A DNA stretch of 64,000 nt, from assembly GCF_002807035.1 (NCBI RefSeq), contig NZ_NIUC01000002.1, positions 830,591 to 894,590 on the forward strand. The letters are read 5' to 3'. Position numbers and translations under genes: made by a program. This document shows, in pieces, positions 17,196 through 27,131 of this stretch (positions within the stretch are counted from its first letter, which is position 1; each line of letters starts with the position of its first letter). This stretch comes from Algoriphagus formosus. GTDB taxonomy: Bacteria; Bacteroidota; Bacteroidia; Cytophagales; Cyclobacteriaceae. The notes below the pieces were generated by a model that saw only the letters and a program-made list of their open reading frames with translations, did no database searches and was not told where the DNA came from.

Positions 17196-19961
17196 TCATT
17201 TCTGAGATGAATTGATCGTAAAGGTGCCGGAAATCGGCTTTCCGTCCAAGCTTAGTCCTCGGATTTCGACAGTCATCGGCCCACCCGAATCATTAGTAAA
17301 AAAGCTTAGCACCGCTTCACCGGACTCATCTGTCACCAAGTTCCCATTCCAATAGAGTGTTTTTCTCAGGTCCTGCTCTACCTCTTCACTTCCGTCGTAT
17401 GCGATTTGGTAAAAGCTTCTTGGAGGCTCAAAACCCTGAATAACAAAATTCGAAACGGATGAGGTGAGGGTGGGTACCGATTGAGTATTTACACCTTCCT
17501 TAAGATAGACAGCTATCACCCCATTTCTACCTTGGTCTCCCAGCATGGAAACTGTCCTAGAAACGATTTCAACCCGATCGATATCATTAGGATTGATATT
17601 TCGAAGATTATCAGCGGCAGTCGCACCCGGCGCGGTCACCAAAATAGCCCCATCTACCATGACTAGTGGCTCCATAGAACCGGAAACCGAGGTAGCACCT
17701 CCTCGAAGTCGGATTTGCTGCTGACCTGAAGCACCTGCCACTGTGACCCGCATTCCTGGGACATTTCCTGCAAGGCTATTCACTAGGTCTACCGAGCTTC
17801 CAGTTGCCATCAATTTGTCGGAAGTCACCACAAAGTCGGCTCTTCCATAGATTGCCTTGGGGGATTCCAATGATTTGTCTTCTACCTCAACCAACTCAAG
17901 GTCTTCCGTCTTCAATTCTTCCTGAGAAATGGGCTGATACGAAGGATCTATCTTGAATTTTGGCCAATCCACTGTAGGAAAAGCAGCTAAAGGTGCAGCC
18001 AGATCTTCCTCCAATTTGACCTCAGAAACTGTTCTACCCTTAGAATCTGTCGCCTGAATAGCCAGTCTCAAAGGGCCATAAAACTCCATCCCCTCCAATT
18101 TGAATTGACCACTTCTATCAGCTTCCAACTCGACGATTCCCTCAAAATTATTCACAAATACAGTGACAGCTCCTGAAGTTCCTTTACCTTTTTGATCCAG
18201 AATCAATCCAGCCTGCTCCAAATTAGTCTCTACCGGGTAAGAGAAACGGTCCAATCCAATATTGTCAGGTATTTTCTCCAAAGCCAAAGCTTCAGAAGCG
18301 GCCTTAGCCTCCCGAAATCTTCCAACTTGACTTTGATCTAGGACGGATACGGATACCCTTGCAGAGAGAGCCCTGCCTGTATCATCCAGCGTTTTTATTT
18401 TGAGCTGAACCTTTTCCCTTGGCCCTGCTTTTCCCGGACTCACTTCCAAGGTGACATTTTCAGATTTCTCCACAGGAGCAATTCGCGCTTCAAGGGCTTG
18501 ATCTTGATTCAAGATTGGGAGCGGCTTTAAGAAAAGGTGGTCTGGACCATAGTTTCGGTTCCAGTTGGTGTATGCTCTTAGAAAATATTGATTTCCGTCT
18601 AGACTATCTGGGATGAAAAAGCTCCCACCGGCTGAACCATCGAAGATTTTATACTTCTTTCTGAATACAAAATCTCGATCAGCAGAGACTAGTTCTATGT
18701 GTAAAACCTGACTCAATTCCTTTTTGAGATACGGGTTTCCATAATTGATGAAAGCTTGAAAAAATGCCTCTTCACCAGCTTGGTAATAGGGACGATCTGT
18801 GTGTAAATAAACGCGTTCCTGATAGTTGGCAGCGGTCTCATCAAGATTTAGCAACTGAATGGCTCGCTCGGCATCGTAGTCCAAAGGAAGCATGGAAGCC
18901 ACTCTCCTTCGGTCCATATCGCCAGAAAAGACCACATCCTGGGAATTGAGAATCATACCATTTTCCCGAACTCTTACCCGATCACCCTTTACTTCTATCC
19001 ATGAAATGGGATAAGGCGCGTCTTTGTAAGTATTGACAGTTGTGTAGCCTTTTTCGTAGTGAATTTCTATTCTTCCTTTGAGATGAATCCAGTATTCACC
19101 GGGACGGTCAGCCGCTGTCACTAGTTGATCGGGCTTGTAAGGAATGACTGATTTCCCCAATTCATCAGCAAAAATATCCGAACGCATATTTCGGGAATCT
19201 GCCGCACTCGGCCGCTCTCCATACAGGTAAAAACCCTCCTTTCCATGCGTGCCGGAGATCATGGCCCGAAACATATTCTGCGGAGATTTGGAATACACGT
19301 CCATACGATTCCGATCCCATTCCTCCTCCTGTTGATCAGTTTCTGCTTCCAATTCTTCAAACCTTGCCGCTCCAACAATTCGGTAGTTGGAAGGATTGTC
19401 AAAAAACTCCTTCATATCGAAGGTAATTTTATAACCCAGATATTGGTTAAAGATCTCAATTGGAAGTTGGGAGCTTGCTAAAAAGGTGTTTCGCTCTTCT
19501 GATTCAGGAAAGTCCACTACCCAGGGGTTGGATATTTCGGTTTTAGCCGCAATGGCATCATTCCCGAGAAATAGGTTTTCAAATTTCCGGAGATCCCGCT
19601 CCCAGGCCTTATCCCGTTTGGCCTTGATTTCCACATCCGAAAGCTCTGTCTCCAAAGGCTCCAAAGAAACATTCAAGGTAAGGGTACCGCCAGGGTTAAG
19701 CGTGACCTGTTTCGTAGTGGCTACATAGCCCAAAAATGAAAAACCCACTTCCAATGGACCTGGAGCGAGGTCTGACAAGGTGAATACCCCATCCAAATCC
19801 GAGGTCGTTGAAATGGTGGTATTATTGACAAAAACATTGCAAAAGGGAAGCGTCTCGCCCGTGTCAGCGTCTTTGACTGTTCCAGTCACCTTGGCTGTTT
19901 GAGAATATACTAGAAATACCTGAGTAGTCAGAAGTGCTACTAGAAGAATAAGTTTCTTCAA
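17196..19961 (-). CDS. large exported protein: regulatory-like domain, MG2-like repeats, plug-like C-terminus
   Basis: 921 residues with signal peptide MKKLILLVALLTTQVFLVYS. A carboxypeptidase-regulatory-like domain is at ~24-110 (VTGTVKDADTGETLPFCNVF). A long middle region includes the macroglobulin-like segment YLHTDRPYYQAGEEAFFQAF at ~385. The C-terminal third carries a TonB plug-like region (MATGSSVDLVNSLAGNVPGM, IRLRGG, INPNDIDRVEIVSRTVSMLG, DQGRNGVIAVYLKEG). There is no 22-strand barrel, so it is not a transporter in the usual sense. The protein ends with a beta-sandwich (TVEIRGLSLDGKPISGTF). It is paralogous to the gene upstream. It may assist or mimic a SusC partner at the outer membrane; the function is unknown. 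Confidence 0.8.
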   Translation of the reverse strand: MKKLILLVALLTTQVFLVYSQTAKVTGTVKDADTGETLPFCNVFVNNTTISTTSDLDGVFTLSDLAPGPLEVGFSFLGYVATTKQVTLNPGGTLTLNVSLEPLETELSDVEIKAKRDKAWERDLRKFENLFLGNDAIAAKTEISNPWVVDFPESEERNTFLASSQLPIEIFNQYLGYKITFDMKEFFDNPSNYRIVGAARFEELEAETDQQEEEWDRNRMDVYSKSPQNMFRAMISGTHGKEGFYLYGERPSAADSRNMRSDIFADELGKSVIPYKPDQLVTAADRPGEYWIHLKGRIEIHYEKGYTTVNTYKDAPYPISWIEVKGDRVRVRENGMILNSQDVVFSGDMDRRRVASMLPLDYDAERAIQLLNLDETAANYQERVYLHTDRPYYQAGEEAFFQAFINYGNPYLKKELSQVLHIELVSADRDFVFRKKYKIFDGSAGGSFFIPDSLDGNQYFLRAYTNWNRNYGPDHLFLKPLPILNQDQALEARIAPVEKSENVTLEVSPGKAGPREKVQLKIKTLDDTGRALSARVSVSVLDQSQVGRFREAKAASEALALEKIPDNIGLDRFSYPVETNLEQAGLILDQKGKGTSGAVTVFVNNFEGIVELEADRSGQFKLEGMEFYGPLRLAIQATDSKGRTVSEVKLEEDLAAPLAAFPTVDWPKFKIDPSYQPISQEELKTEDLELVEVEDKSLESPKAIYGRADFVVTSDKLMATGSSVDLVNSLAGNVPGMRVTVAGASGQQQIRLRGGATSVSGSMEPLVMVDGAILVTAPGATAADNLRNINPNDIDRVEIVSRTVSMLGDQGRNGVIAVYLKEGVNTQSVPTLTSSVSNFVIQGFEPPRSFYQIAYDGSEEVEQDLRKTLYWNGNLVTDESGEAVLSFFTNDSGGPMTVEIRGLSLDGKPISGTFTINSSQK

Positions 19962-20006
19962 AGGAATGAAATTTACTGAGGCCCCAAATTAGAAAATGTC
20001 AGCTTA

Positions 20007-22616
20007 TTAATTGTCATTTAAAACGAAGGTCCCATAAATGGGTTCCCCAAGATCGGTAAGCCCTCTAATTTCAACCAAAATGGGTCCAGCAAGCTCATTT
20101 AATTGAAATTCTACAGGAATCGATAGGGTGTTTTTGGTAGATATCAAAGATGGGCTCCAAAATAAGGTGGGTTTAAAAATTTCTAAAAAAGGAAATTTCT
20201 CTCTTGTTTCTTGGGCTTTGCTAAAATTCATATACCGTTGAAATCCTTCTAATTTGAAAAGATTGAAGTTGTTTTGAGTGGCTGCAAGTTCAGCTCCTGT
20301 TTTAAGAAAAATAGAGATCAAGCCATTTCTTCCCTGATCACCATACTGAGGCACCAACCTTCGAATTACCTCCACACGATCAATGGCAAAGACATTAATC
20401 CCCTCCAATATATTATAAAAGGATCTACTCGCTCCACCAGAGATTGTACCTCCTGAAAGGCCGTTTGCTGGAGTTCCATTTATCAAAATCAAAGGTTCTC
20501 CTCCTCTGAATCTTACCGACATATTTGGTGGAGAACCCATGACGGTCATTCCAGGCACCTTTGCCATCAAGGCATAAATAAACTGAACCGTTGAGCCTAC
20601 TAAATTCAATTCTTCACTTTCTACCACATTGTCTGGAATTCCATAGATCATGGTACCAAAAGGCTTGTCTTTTTTGCCTTTAACTTCTGCAGTTTCGAGA
20701 AGAATTTCACCCGCTTCGATAGGCTTTACAGGTTGAATATTTTTATCAGACAACTTGCCTCTTTCTACTTTTTTTGGGAAAACCATCTCTAAATCAAGGC
20801 CCTCACTTGGATAGGATTTGAGGTCAAGCTTAATGGTCCGAATTGGCTGATTCTTTACACTTGTTGCTTTGAGATTAATCTCAAAGTCCTCCTCGAAATC
20901 CAGTGAAGAAAAAGCAAAGGAGCCGTCCTTTTCAGATTTAATCTTTCGCTCATCCTCATACCCGTTTACAAAAGCTTGAATGGATCCCTGAATAGGATTA
21001 CCTTCATTATCTTGGAGCAAACCCTCAAGCTCAAATCCTTTCTTCTCGAGCGGATACTTGAAATCCTCCATCTCGCCTCTTGAAGATTTTTCACTTAGCT
21101 GTTCAGCAATTTCGCCTCTCTCAGGGACATATACTGCCTGCTTTAAATCCAATACAGTAATTGAAAAATTCGAGTTTATAGGCACTCCATCATCTGAGGT
21201 AATCATCACATTTAAGGTGACTTTCTCCTGTCCTTCGTATTTTTGTTTGTCTGTGAAAACCCTGACATTTTTCACTTTAAATTCATCCGAAGATGCTTCA
21301 GGCTTACTAAAATGATCAAGAATTTGAATCGGTAAAATATGCTCAGCTTGCTCGTAATTCAAACTCCAGGTTGTGTAAGCTCTTAGAAAAAAATTACCAG
21401 TTTCTGAGAGATCAGGAATGGCAAGCTGCCCCGCACTAATGCCATCTGTGATCCTAAATACCTGATGAGACCACACAAAACCGACCGTATCAATCAGCTC
21501 AATATGCAAAACCTTACTTAAATCTTGAGCTAAGACAGGATTGGTATAGCTGAGGTATGCTTTGAATAAGATTTGCTCCCCTGGCCAATAATGCCTTCGA
21601 TCGGTATGAAGGTATATTCGCTCTTGCATGGTCTGAGCATTCTTCTCCAGATTAGCCAAAGCAAAAACTCTGTCTGCATTGAAGTTTTGTGGTACGGCAT
21701 AGATCGGATTATCTTCAAAAAGCTCTCCTCTCCACTGCAACTTTGACCAATCAGTTGGAGCTCCATTCAATTTGACTTGAAGCTTTTCTCCTTCATAATA
21801 CATTCTGCCTCTCCTGCCATCCGCTGTCTCAATTTCCAATGGAGTATCAAACTTTAAAAAGTACTCTCCCTCTTGATCTGAAAATGAAACTTCTGGATTG
21901 GGACTAGAACGAAAATCCCCTATTTCCCCAATCATCAATTGTGACAAAAAATAAGTTGGGCTTTTTTGATGGACCCTAAGCCGATTGCTTCGCCTTTCTT
22001 CGATGCCTTCACCTTCCGGTAATTCAAAGTAGGAATAGGCTTGCAATTGAGGCTGTTCATCTTCTAAAAGAAAAGGACTGAAATATATGGTGACCAAATA
22101 GCCAGTTTCTCGATTAGAAAAATAAAGAGGCCCTTGAGAGGAAACCTGTATTTTCCTATCAGCTCGTTTCTCAAAAATCAGTTGATCAGAATTTAATAGC
22201 TCCACTTGCCATGAACTTGGATGATCAGCAAGGAATTTCTTCTCAACGGCTCTTTTATACTTTTTCACCTTGCCTTTAGAAAAATCAGAGAACAAAGGGT
22301 TCGATTGAGGGTCCGGTTCCAAGGAGAAAACCACCTCTAAAGTCTTTCCGGACAAAGCCGATATAGTCTGGGATTGGGAAGTATATCCATTTCCTCTTAC
22401 CTGAATTTCCCATTGACCGTCCTGAATATTATTCAGTAGAAACTTTCCAGTAGAATCAGAGAAAGTCTGGTAGGTCGTATTGTGTATAAAAACGTGGACG
22501 TCCTGTACAGGCAAGCCTGTAAAATCATCCACAATTTTGCCTTCGATTTGGCCTGATTGAGCGAAAACAAAAGAAAGCGGAAAGAAAACAATCAAAAAGA
22601 AGATAAAAATCCTCAT
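20007..22616 (-). CDS. paralogue of the 921-residue plug-like protein
   Basis: 869 residues with the same architecture as its downstream neighbour: signal peptide, regulatory-like domain (GQIEGKIVDDFTGLPVQDVH), a middle with YLHTDRRHYWPGEQILFKAY and FFLRAYTTWSLNYEQ, and a plug-like end (IYALMAKVPGMTVMGSPPN, VRFRGGEPLILINGTPANGL, then VEVIRRLVPQYGDQGRNGLI). It closes with PILVEIRGLTDLGEPIYGTF, nearly the same phrase as the paralogue. The gap to the next gene is 45 bp, so cotranscription is likely. The domain identification is from pattern; the tandem duplication is clear, and divergence across the middle is large, so the copies are old. Confidence 0.8.
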   Translation of the reverse strand: MRIFIFFLIVFFPLSFVFAQSGQIEGKIVDDFTGLPVQDVHVFIHNTTYQTFSDSTGKFLLNNIQDGQWEIQVRGNGYTSQSQTISALSGKTLEVVFSLEPDPQSNPLFSDFSKGKVKKYKRAVEKKFLADHPSSWQVELLNSDQLIFEKRADRKIQVSSQGPLYFSNRETGYLVTIYFSPFLLEDEQPQLQAYSYFELPEGEGIEERRSNRLRVHQKSPTYFLSQLMIGEIGDFRSSPNPEVSFSDQEGEYFLKFDTPLEIETADGRRGRMYYEGEKLQVKLNGAPTDWSKLQWRGELFEDNPIYAVPQNFNADRVFALANLEKNAQTMQERIYLHTDRRHYWPGEQILFKAYLSYTNPVLAQDLSKVLHIELIDTVGFVWSHQVFRITDGISAGQLAIPDLSETGNFFLRAYTTWSLNYEQAEHILPIQILDHFSKPEASSDEFKVKNVRVFTDKQKYEGQEKVTLNVMITSDDGVPINSNFSITVLDLKQAVYVPERGEIAEQLSEKSSRGEMEDFKYPLEKKGFELEGLLQDNEGNPIQGSIQAFVNGYEDERKIKSEKDGSFAFSSLDFEEDFEINLKATSVKNQPIRTIKLDLKSYPSEGLDLEMVFPKKVERGKLSDKNIQPVKPIEAGEILLETAEVKGKKDKPFGTMIYGIPDNVVESEELNLVGSTVQFIYALMAKVPGMTVMGSPPNMSVRFRGGEPLILINGTPANGLSGGTISGGASRSFYNILEGINVFAIDRVEVIRRLVPQYGDQGRNGLISIFLKTGAELAATQNNFNLFKLEGFQRYMNFSKAQETREKFPFLEIFKPTLFWSPSLISTKNTLSIPVEFQLNELAGPILVEIRGLTDLGEPIYGTFVLNDN

Positions 22617-22730
22617 GGCTCCTTCTTAAAAATTAATGGATGAATTAAACTACATCTCTAATAAATAAAAAATCATATTTAATTCCGAAATAATTAATAG
22701 AAAAAATTCATGAGACTTTCATGATTTAGA

Positions 22731-22756
22731 TCCGCTGCAGCGGAGAGGCCCGCCTC
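22731..22756. repeat. two adjacent small palindromes
   Basis: TCCGCTGCAGCGGA (22731-22744) is a perfect 14-bp palindrome, followed at once by GAGGC-CC-GCCTC (22745-22756). They sit in the ~190-bp gap downstream of the 70-residue gene and could terminate the gltX transcript, although no U-run follows. The local GC content is well above that of the surrounding AT-rich spacer. Confidence 0.4.
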
Positions 22757-22808
22757 CCGACTTTGATGGAATCGCGATGACGGTACATCCAAATCTGAGA
22801 CAGCCTCT

Positions 22809-23021
22809 TTATTCTTCTTCGTCAGACCCACGCTTGATATCATCCAAGTCTTCCCGGTCTTTCAATTTTTTATCTTCGACATTTTTATTCAAAAACTCAT
22901 TGATTTTATCGATCGGAAAAGAGGAAGATATCTCTCCAAAAGGATCTATTTCCATTTTGAAACCCTTCAAGTCCGAATGAACTTTTGGGTCTTCGGGTTT
23001 TTTCTTTTTTCGCTTGCTCAT
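22809..23021 (-). CDS. small acidic/basic protein downstream of gltX, unknown function
   Basis: 70 residues. It has a lysine-rich start (MSKRKKKKPEDPKVHSDLKG) and a charged, probably disordered end (DREDLDDIKRGSDEEE), with a short conserved-looking middle KMEIDPFGEISSSFPIDKIN. It lies 11 bp after gltX on the same strand and so is probably cotranscribed. No known domain is recognised. The composition is unlike a random reading frame, and the position supports it as a real gene. Confidence 0.65.
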   Translation of the reverse strand: MSKRKKKKPEDPKVHSDLKGFKMEIDPFGEISSSFPIDKINEFLNKNVEDKKLKDREDLDDIKRGSDEEE

Positions 23022-23032
23022 AGCTCTAATAC

Positions 23033-24571
23033 TTATTCTGGACGAGGTAGGTTTTCAATTGCAAACTGAATGCGGTTTGCTACTTCACCTGCACCTAAGA
23101 TAGCAAATATCTCCATCAAATCCGGGCCGGCCCCGACACCTGTCACCGCCAATCGGACGGCTTGCATGATCTTACCTAGTTTGATTTCCTGTTCATCTGC
23201 AGTCTCTCCGAGTAGGGTTTTAGCGACTTCGCTATCATAAGTTCCCTCAAATTTCGAAAGCTTCTCAGCGTAAGCCGAAAGTACAGCTACCGCATCTGAA
23301 TTCCACTTTTTGGAGGCTACCTGCTCGTCAAATTCTTTGGGAGCATTTACCAAAAAACGGCATTGAGTCCACATTTCCCCTGGGAAGGTCACGCGCTCCT
23401 TGGTCAATGAGACTATTGCCTCTGCCTTTTTTGAGTTTAGCTCTACCCCATCTTTTTTGGCTGCTTCAATGACAAAATCAGCCAAATCAGCATTTGAACG
23501 AGCCCGGAGGTATTGTTCATTATACCATTTAGCCTTGGCTATGTCGAATTTGGCACCGGCTTTCCCAATCCGCTCAATACTGAAAGCCTCTACCAATTCC
23601 TCCTTGGAAAAAAGCTCTCGCTCATCGCCCGGGTTCCAGCCCAAGAAGGCCAAGAAATTCAATAAAGCTTCCGGTAGGTATTCTTGCTCACGGAATCCCA
23701 TGGCCGAGTCTCCGGTCTCCTCGTTTTTCCAATCAAGTGGAAAAACAGGAAATCCCATTCGGTCACCGTCTCGCTTGGATAATTTTCCATTTCCATCAGG
23801 CTTCAGCAAAAGCGGCAGATGGGCAAATTCGGGCATGGTATCTTCCCATCCAAAATACTTGTAAAGCAATACGTGTAAGGGTGCTGAAGGTAGCCATTCC
23901 TCTCCACGAATCACATGCGTAATTCCCATACGATGATCATCTACGATATTAGCCAAGTGGTAAGTTGGCATTCCATCTGACTTCATCAACACCTTATCAT
24001 CCAAAGTGGAGGTATGAACCATTACCCAACCACGGATTTGGTCATGAAAGCGTACTTCTTCTTTGCGGGGGATTTTCACTCGAATCACATAAGGCTCCCC
24101 AGACGCCAATCTTGCCTTCACCTCATCCTCCGGCAATGTCAGGGAGTTTTTCATCTGCGTACGGGTGATACTGTTGTATTGAGGCTGTACGACTCGAGCT
24201 GCAGTCAGTCGCTCGCGCATAGCTTCGAGTTCTTCCGAAGTGTCAAAAGCATAGTAAGCATGGCCTTTTTCAACCAAATCAAGCGCATATTGCATGTAAT
24301 CAGCCTTCCGCTCAGATTGCCGATAAGGACCTACATTTCCTGGGTTCCAGGGACTTTCGTCAGGTGTAATACCGAGCCATTCGAGGGATTCCCGAATATA
24401 TTCCTCAGCACCTGCCACGTAGCGAGCCTGATCGGTATCTTCGATTCGAAGCAGGAATTTACCCTGATTCTTTTTTGCAAAAAGGTAATTATAAAGGGCA
24501 GTACGTACCCCTCCGATATGTAAAGGCCCTGTAGGTGACGGGGCAAATCTTACGCGAATTTCTCTACTCAT
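23033..24571 (-). CDS. gltX: glutamyl-tRNA synthetase
   Basis: 512 residues, a class I synthetase charging tRNA-Glu in the cytosol. The HIGH motif is in PTGPLHIGGVRTALYNYLFA and the KMSKS equivalent is KLSKRDGD in the middle. The signature IRGEEWLPSAPLHVLLYKYF and the C-terminal anticodon-binding helical domain are present. Length suits the bacterial discriminating or non-discriminating GluRS; which it is cannot be told here. A good -7 promoter element lies 61 bp upstream. Confidence 0.97.
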   Translation of the reverse strand: MSREIRVRFAPSPTGPLHIGGVRTALYNYLFAKKNQGKFLLRIEDTDQARYVAGAEEYIRESLEWLGITPDESPWNPGNVGPYRQSERKADYMQYALDLVEKGHAYYAFDTSEELEAMRERLTAARVVQPQYNSITRTQMKNSLTLPEDEVKARLASGEPYVIRVKIPRKEEVRFHDQIRGWVMVHTSTLDDKVLMKSDGMPTYHLANIVDDHRMGITHVIRGEEWLPSAPLHVLLYKYFGWEDTMPEFAHLPLLLKPDGNGKLSKRDGDRMGFPVFPLDWKNEETGDSAMGFREQEYLPEALLNFLAFLGWNPGDERELFSKEELVEAFSIERIGKAGAKFDIAKAKWYNEQYLRARSNADLADFVIEAAKKDGVELNSKKAEAIVSLTKERVTFPGEMWTQCRFLVNAPKEFDEQVASKKWNSDAVAVLSAYAEKLSKFEGTYDSEVAKTLLGETADEQEIKLGKIMQAVRLAVTGVGAGPDLMEIFAILGAGEVANRIQFAIENLPRPE

Positions 24572-24631
24572 GAGTGATTGATTGTCTTAAAAAAAACAGG
24601 CAATAATGGAGATTGTTCCCCATTCAGGCTG

Positions 24632-24639
24632 CAAAGGTA
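24632..24639 (-). promoter_or_regulatory. -7 element of the gltX promoter
   Basis: Minus strand TACCTTTG, an exact TAnnTTTG Bacteroidota -7 element followed by GC, 61 bp before the gltX ATG. No clear -33 TTG is visible. Confidence 0.55.
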
Positions 24640-24832
24640 GGGAAAAATGATGGCTTCTGTAGGGAAAAAGGGGATTTGAAAAGGCAGGAATCTTAAGATT
24701 CATCCGTCGCTTTTTATTCATCATTTACTCAGCTTTGAGCCAAAAAAAACCATACCATTTACTATTCACTCTTTACTTCCCTAGATGGACTCAATGTACT
24801 CAATAATCACATCCACCTTATGAGTCCAAAAC

Positions 24833-24860
24833 AAAAAAAGGAACCCATTTCTGAGTTCCT
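24833..24860 (-). terminator. terminator of the rpsP-rimM-trmD-rplS operon
   Basis: AGGAAC (24839-24844) pairs with GTTCCT (24855-24860). On the minus strand the stem is followed by a run of seven U. It lies 20 bp after the rplS stop. Confidence 0.8.
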
Positions 24861-24880
24861 CTTTATGATTTTTGGGAAGA

Positions 24881-25246
24881 TTAGTGCTTCACCTGAATCT
24901 TTTCCTTGATACGAGCAGCTTTACCCTGACGTCCTCTCAAGTAGAACAATCGGGCTCTTCTTACTCTACCTTGTCTCAATAGATCGATTTGCTCGATAGA
25001 TGGAGAAAGGATAGGGAAGATACGCTCTACACCGATACCGTTGGATACTTTTCTTACTGTGAAAGTCTCTCCATTGGAATTCGGGTTTTTACGCTGGATG
25101 ACAGTTCCTTGGAACTGCTGGACTCTCTCCTTATTACCTTCCTTGATTCGTACGTGTACGTTGATGGTATCACCAGCTTTGAAAGAAGGGAATTTGGCTC
25201 TCGCCTCGCTGTATTCCGCTTCTACGATTTTCATTAGTTCGCTCAT
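24881..25246 (-). CDS. rplS: 50S ribosomal protein L19
   Basis: 121 residues. L19 sits at the subunit interface. The sequence shows the conserved [51 protein letters not shown] and [16 protein letters not shown] blocks. It is the last gene of the standard rpsP-rimM-trmD-rplS operon and is followed by a terminator. The C-terminus is a few residues longer than in E. coli. Confidence 0.97.
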   Translation of the reverse strand: MSELMKIVEAEYSEARAKFPSFKAGDTINVHVRIKEGNKERVQQFQGTVIQRKNPNSNGETFTVRKVSNGIGVERIFPILSPSIEQIDLLRQGRVRRARLFYLRGRQGKAARIKEKIQVKH

Positions 25247-25296
25247 AGCTTCTATATTTTATGCTTTCGCTGTTTGGCCAACACGTGGCTTGTTAT

Positions 25297-26013
25297 TTAC
25301 TTTTTCCGTTTACTTGTTTCGCTATCCCCCAAACCTGACTTAGCCCATAGATCGGGTCTTCGTTCACGGGTTCGGCGAACCGATGCTTCAAATCTCCATT
25401 CATTGATCTTTGCTTCATGACCTGAGAGCAATACTTCTGGAACTTCCATCCCATCCCAGTCAGCGGGACGAGTATAGACCGGCGGTGCGAGCAGGTCATC
25501 CTGAAAAGAGTCGGTCAATGCCGACGTCTCATCATTTAAGACTCCTGGTACCAGACGAATAATAGCGTCAGCCACTACAGCTGCTGCTAATTCTCCACCC
25601 GACAGCACAAAATCACCAATACTGATTTCTTTGGTAATGAATCGGTCTCTCACACGCTGATCTACTCCTTTATAATGACCACATAAGATCATCAGGTTTT
25701 TCTTCAGCGATAGAGAATTTGCCATAGGCTGATCGAATGTCTCCCCATCAGGCGTCATATAAATAATTTCATCATATGTTCGCTGACTTTGGAGATGTTC
25801 GATGCACCGGGCAATTGGTTCGACCATCATGACCATTCCTGCACCTCCACCAAAAGCATAATCGTCTACCTGCTTCTGTTTGCCAGTAGCAAAGTCCCGC
25901 AGGTTATGTACCCTGACAACTGCCAGGCCTTTTTCTTCTGCTCTTTTCAGAATAGAATGTGAAAAGGGACCTTCTAGCAATCCCGGTACCACGCTGATGA
26001 TGTCGATATGCAT
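25297..26013 (-). CDS. trmD: tRNA (guanine-37 N1)-methyltransferase
   Basis: 238 residues, a SPOUT-fold enzyme making m1G37 and preventing +1 frameshifting. Motifs are [47 protein letters not shown], and [20 protein letters not shown] (the trefoil-knot SAM site). It starts 3 bp after the rimM stop and ends ~50 bp before rplS, in the standard operon. Confidence 0.97.
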   Translation of the reverse strand: MHIDIISVVPGLLEGPFSHSILKRAEEKGLAVVRVHNLRDFATGKQKQVDDYAFGGGAGMVMMVEPIARCIEHLQSQRTYDEIIYMTPDGETFDQPMANSLSLKKNLMILCGHYKGVDQRVRDRFITKEISIGDFVLSGGELAAAVVADAIIRLVPGVLNDETSALTDSFQDDLLAPPVYTRPADWDGMEVPEVLLSGHEAKINEWRFEASVRRTRERRPDLWAKSGLGDSETSKRKK

Positions 26014-26016
26014 ATC

Positions 26017-26547
26017 TCAGTCTTCCAGATAAATGTCAAGCAATCCTTCGGGCAATCGACAGAAAACTTTTTTTGCTGCCTTGTCCACCTTGATGATGAT
26101 TCCATCCTGTATCGGAATGAGAACCTCTTTTTCTTGATGGATGACCCCGATAAGGTCTTGGGCGTCCAAGTCGTAGATGGTTTGCACTTGCCCTAAGGAG
26201 CCATGCACTTCATCTTCTACTTCAAACCCGATCAATTCGTGAAAATAGTATTGGTCTTCATCAAGTTCGGGTAGTTCAGATAGTGGAAGATATACTTCCG
26301 ATCCTACCAATTCCTCCACCTGCTCAATACGATCTAGTTCCTCAATTTTTGCCAGCGCCTTATTGCCTGCTTGAAGCACGAAATGCTCCAAGAAATAAGG
26401 GACTAAGCGGCCATTGCGTTCTAGAAAGATGTGCTCCAGATCTTCATAATCTTCAGGAAAATCCACATCGAGCACGACCACTATTTCACCACGGAGTCCA
26501 TGAACTTTCGAAACATAGCCTAATTGGAAGCATTGTTCCTTGTTCAT
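26017..26547 (-). CDS. rimM: ribosome maturation factor RimM
   Basis: 176 residues. RimM helps 30S maturation near the 16S 3' domain and binds S19. The N-terminal beta-barrel domain begins FQLGYVSKVHGLRGEIVVVL. The PRC-barrel half has YYFHELIGFEVEDEVHGSLG and ends PEGLLDIYLED, typical of the family. It lies 14 bp after rpsP. Confidence 0.94.
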   Translation of the reverse strand: MNKEQCFQLGYVSKVHGLRGEIVVVLDVDFPEDYEDLEHIFLERNGRLVPYFLEHFVLQAGNKALAKIEELDRIEQVEELVGSEVYLPLSELPELDEDQYYFHELIGFEVEDEVHGSLGQVQTIYDLDAQDLIGVIHQEKEVLIPIQDGIIIKVDKAAKKVFCRLPEGLLDIYLED

Positions 26548-26561
26548 GAATCAATATACTA

Positions 26562-27131
26562 TTAAGCTTGTGGAGCTTCGTCGCCTTCTGCGGAAGCTTC
26601 AGGAGCTGATTCTTCTGCGGACTCTTCAGCAGGAGCTTCTGCAGCGGCAGCAGCTTCAGCAGCAGCTTTTGCTTCTTCTTCTCTTGCCTTGATAGCGTCC
26701 AAACGAGCCTGATTCTTAGCAGCTTCAGCTTCAAGAGCCTTCTGACGGGCTTCGTCTTTAGCCTTACCGATAGAATCGACTTTGCTTTGGATTTTAGTTT
26801 CTTTTTCTTTCAACCAAGCTTCGAATTTGGCATCAGCCTGTTCTTGCGTGATTGCACCTTTAACTACTCCGATTTGGAGGTGTTTTTTCAGCATGACTCC
26901 TCTGTAGGACAGCATAGCCTTCACCGTATCGGTAGGCTGGGCTCCGTTCAACAACCACTGTAGAGCGCGCTCATTGTTGATGTTGATCGATGCAGGGTCA
27001 GTGTTCGGATTGTAAGTTCCGATCTTCTCGATGAAGCGTCCATCACGTGGAGCTCTTGCATCAGCGACAACCACGTCATACATCGCCATTTTTCTTCGGC
27101 CTCGACGTGCTAATCTGATTTTTACTGGCAT
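26562..27131 (-). CDS. rpsP: 30S ribosomal protein S16 with long Ala/Glu tail
   Basis: 189 residues, about twice the E. coli S16. The core is residues 1-85 ([55 protein letters not shown]). The remaining ~100 residues are a charged helix ([20 protein letters not shown]) and then an Ala/Glu-rich low-complexity end ([13 protein letters not shown]...). Such extensions are common in Bacteroidota S16 but this one is long. It is the first gene of the operon, with a -7 element 55 bp upstream. Confidence 0.96.
   Translation of the reverse strand: MPVKIRLARRGRRKMAMYDVVVADARAPRDGRFIEKIGTYNPNTDPASININNERALQWLLNGAQPTDTVKAMLSYRGVMLKKHLQIGVVKGAITQEQADAKFEAWLKEKETKIQSKVDSIGKAKDEARQKALEAEAAKNQARLDAIKAREEEAKAAAEAAAAAEAPAEESAEESAPEASAEGDEAPQA

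Larger units (their letters stand above)
24572..24880. other. intergenic region between gltX and rplS
   Basis: About 310 bp. It contains the gltX promoter element (24632-24639) and the rplS terminator (24833-24860). The middle (~24700-24830) is low-complexity text with repeated ACTC/TTTACT-like words and no reading frame worth calling. Confidence 0.6.
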
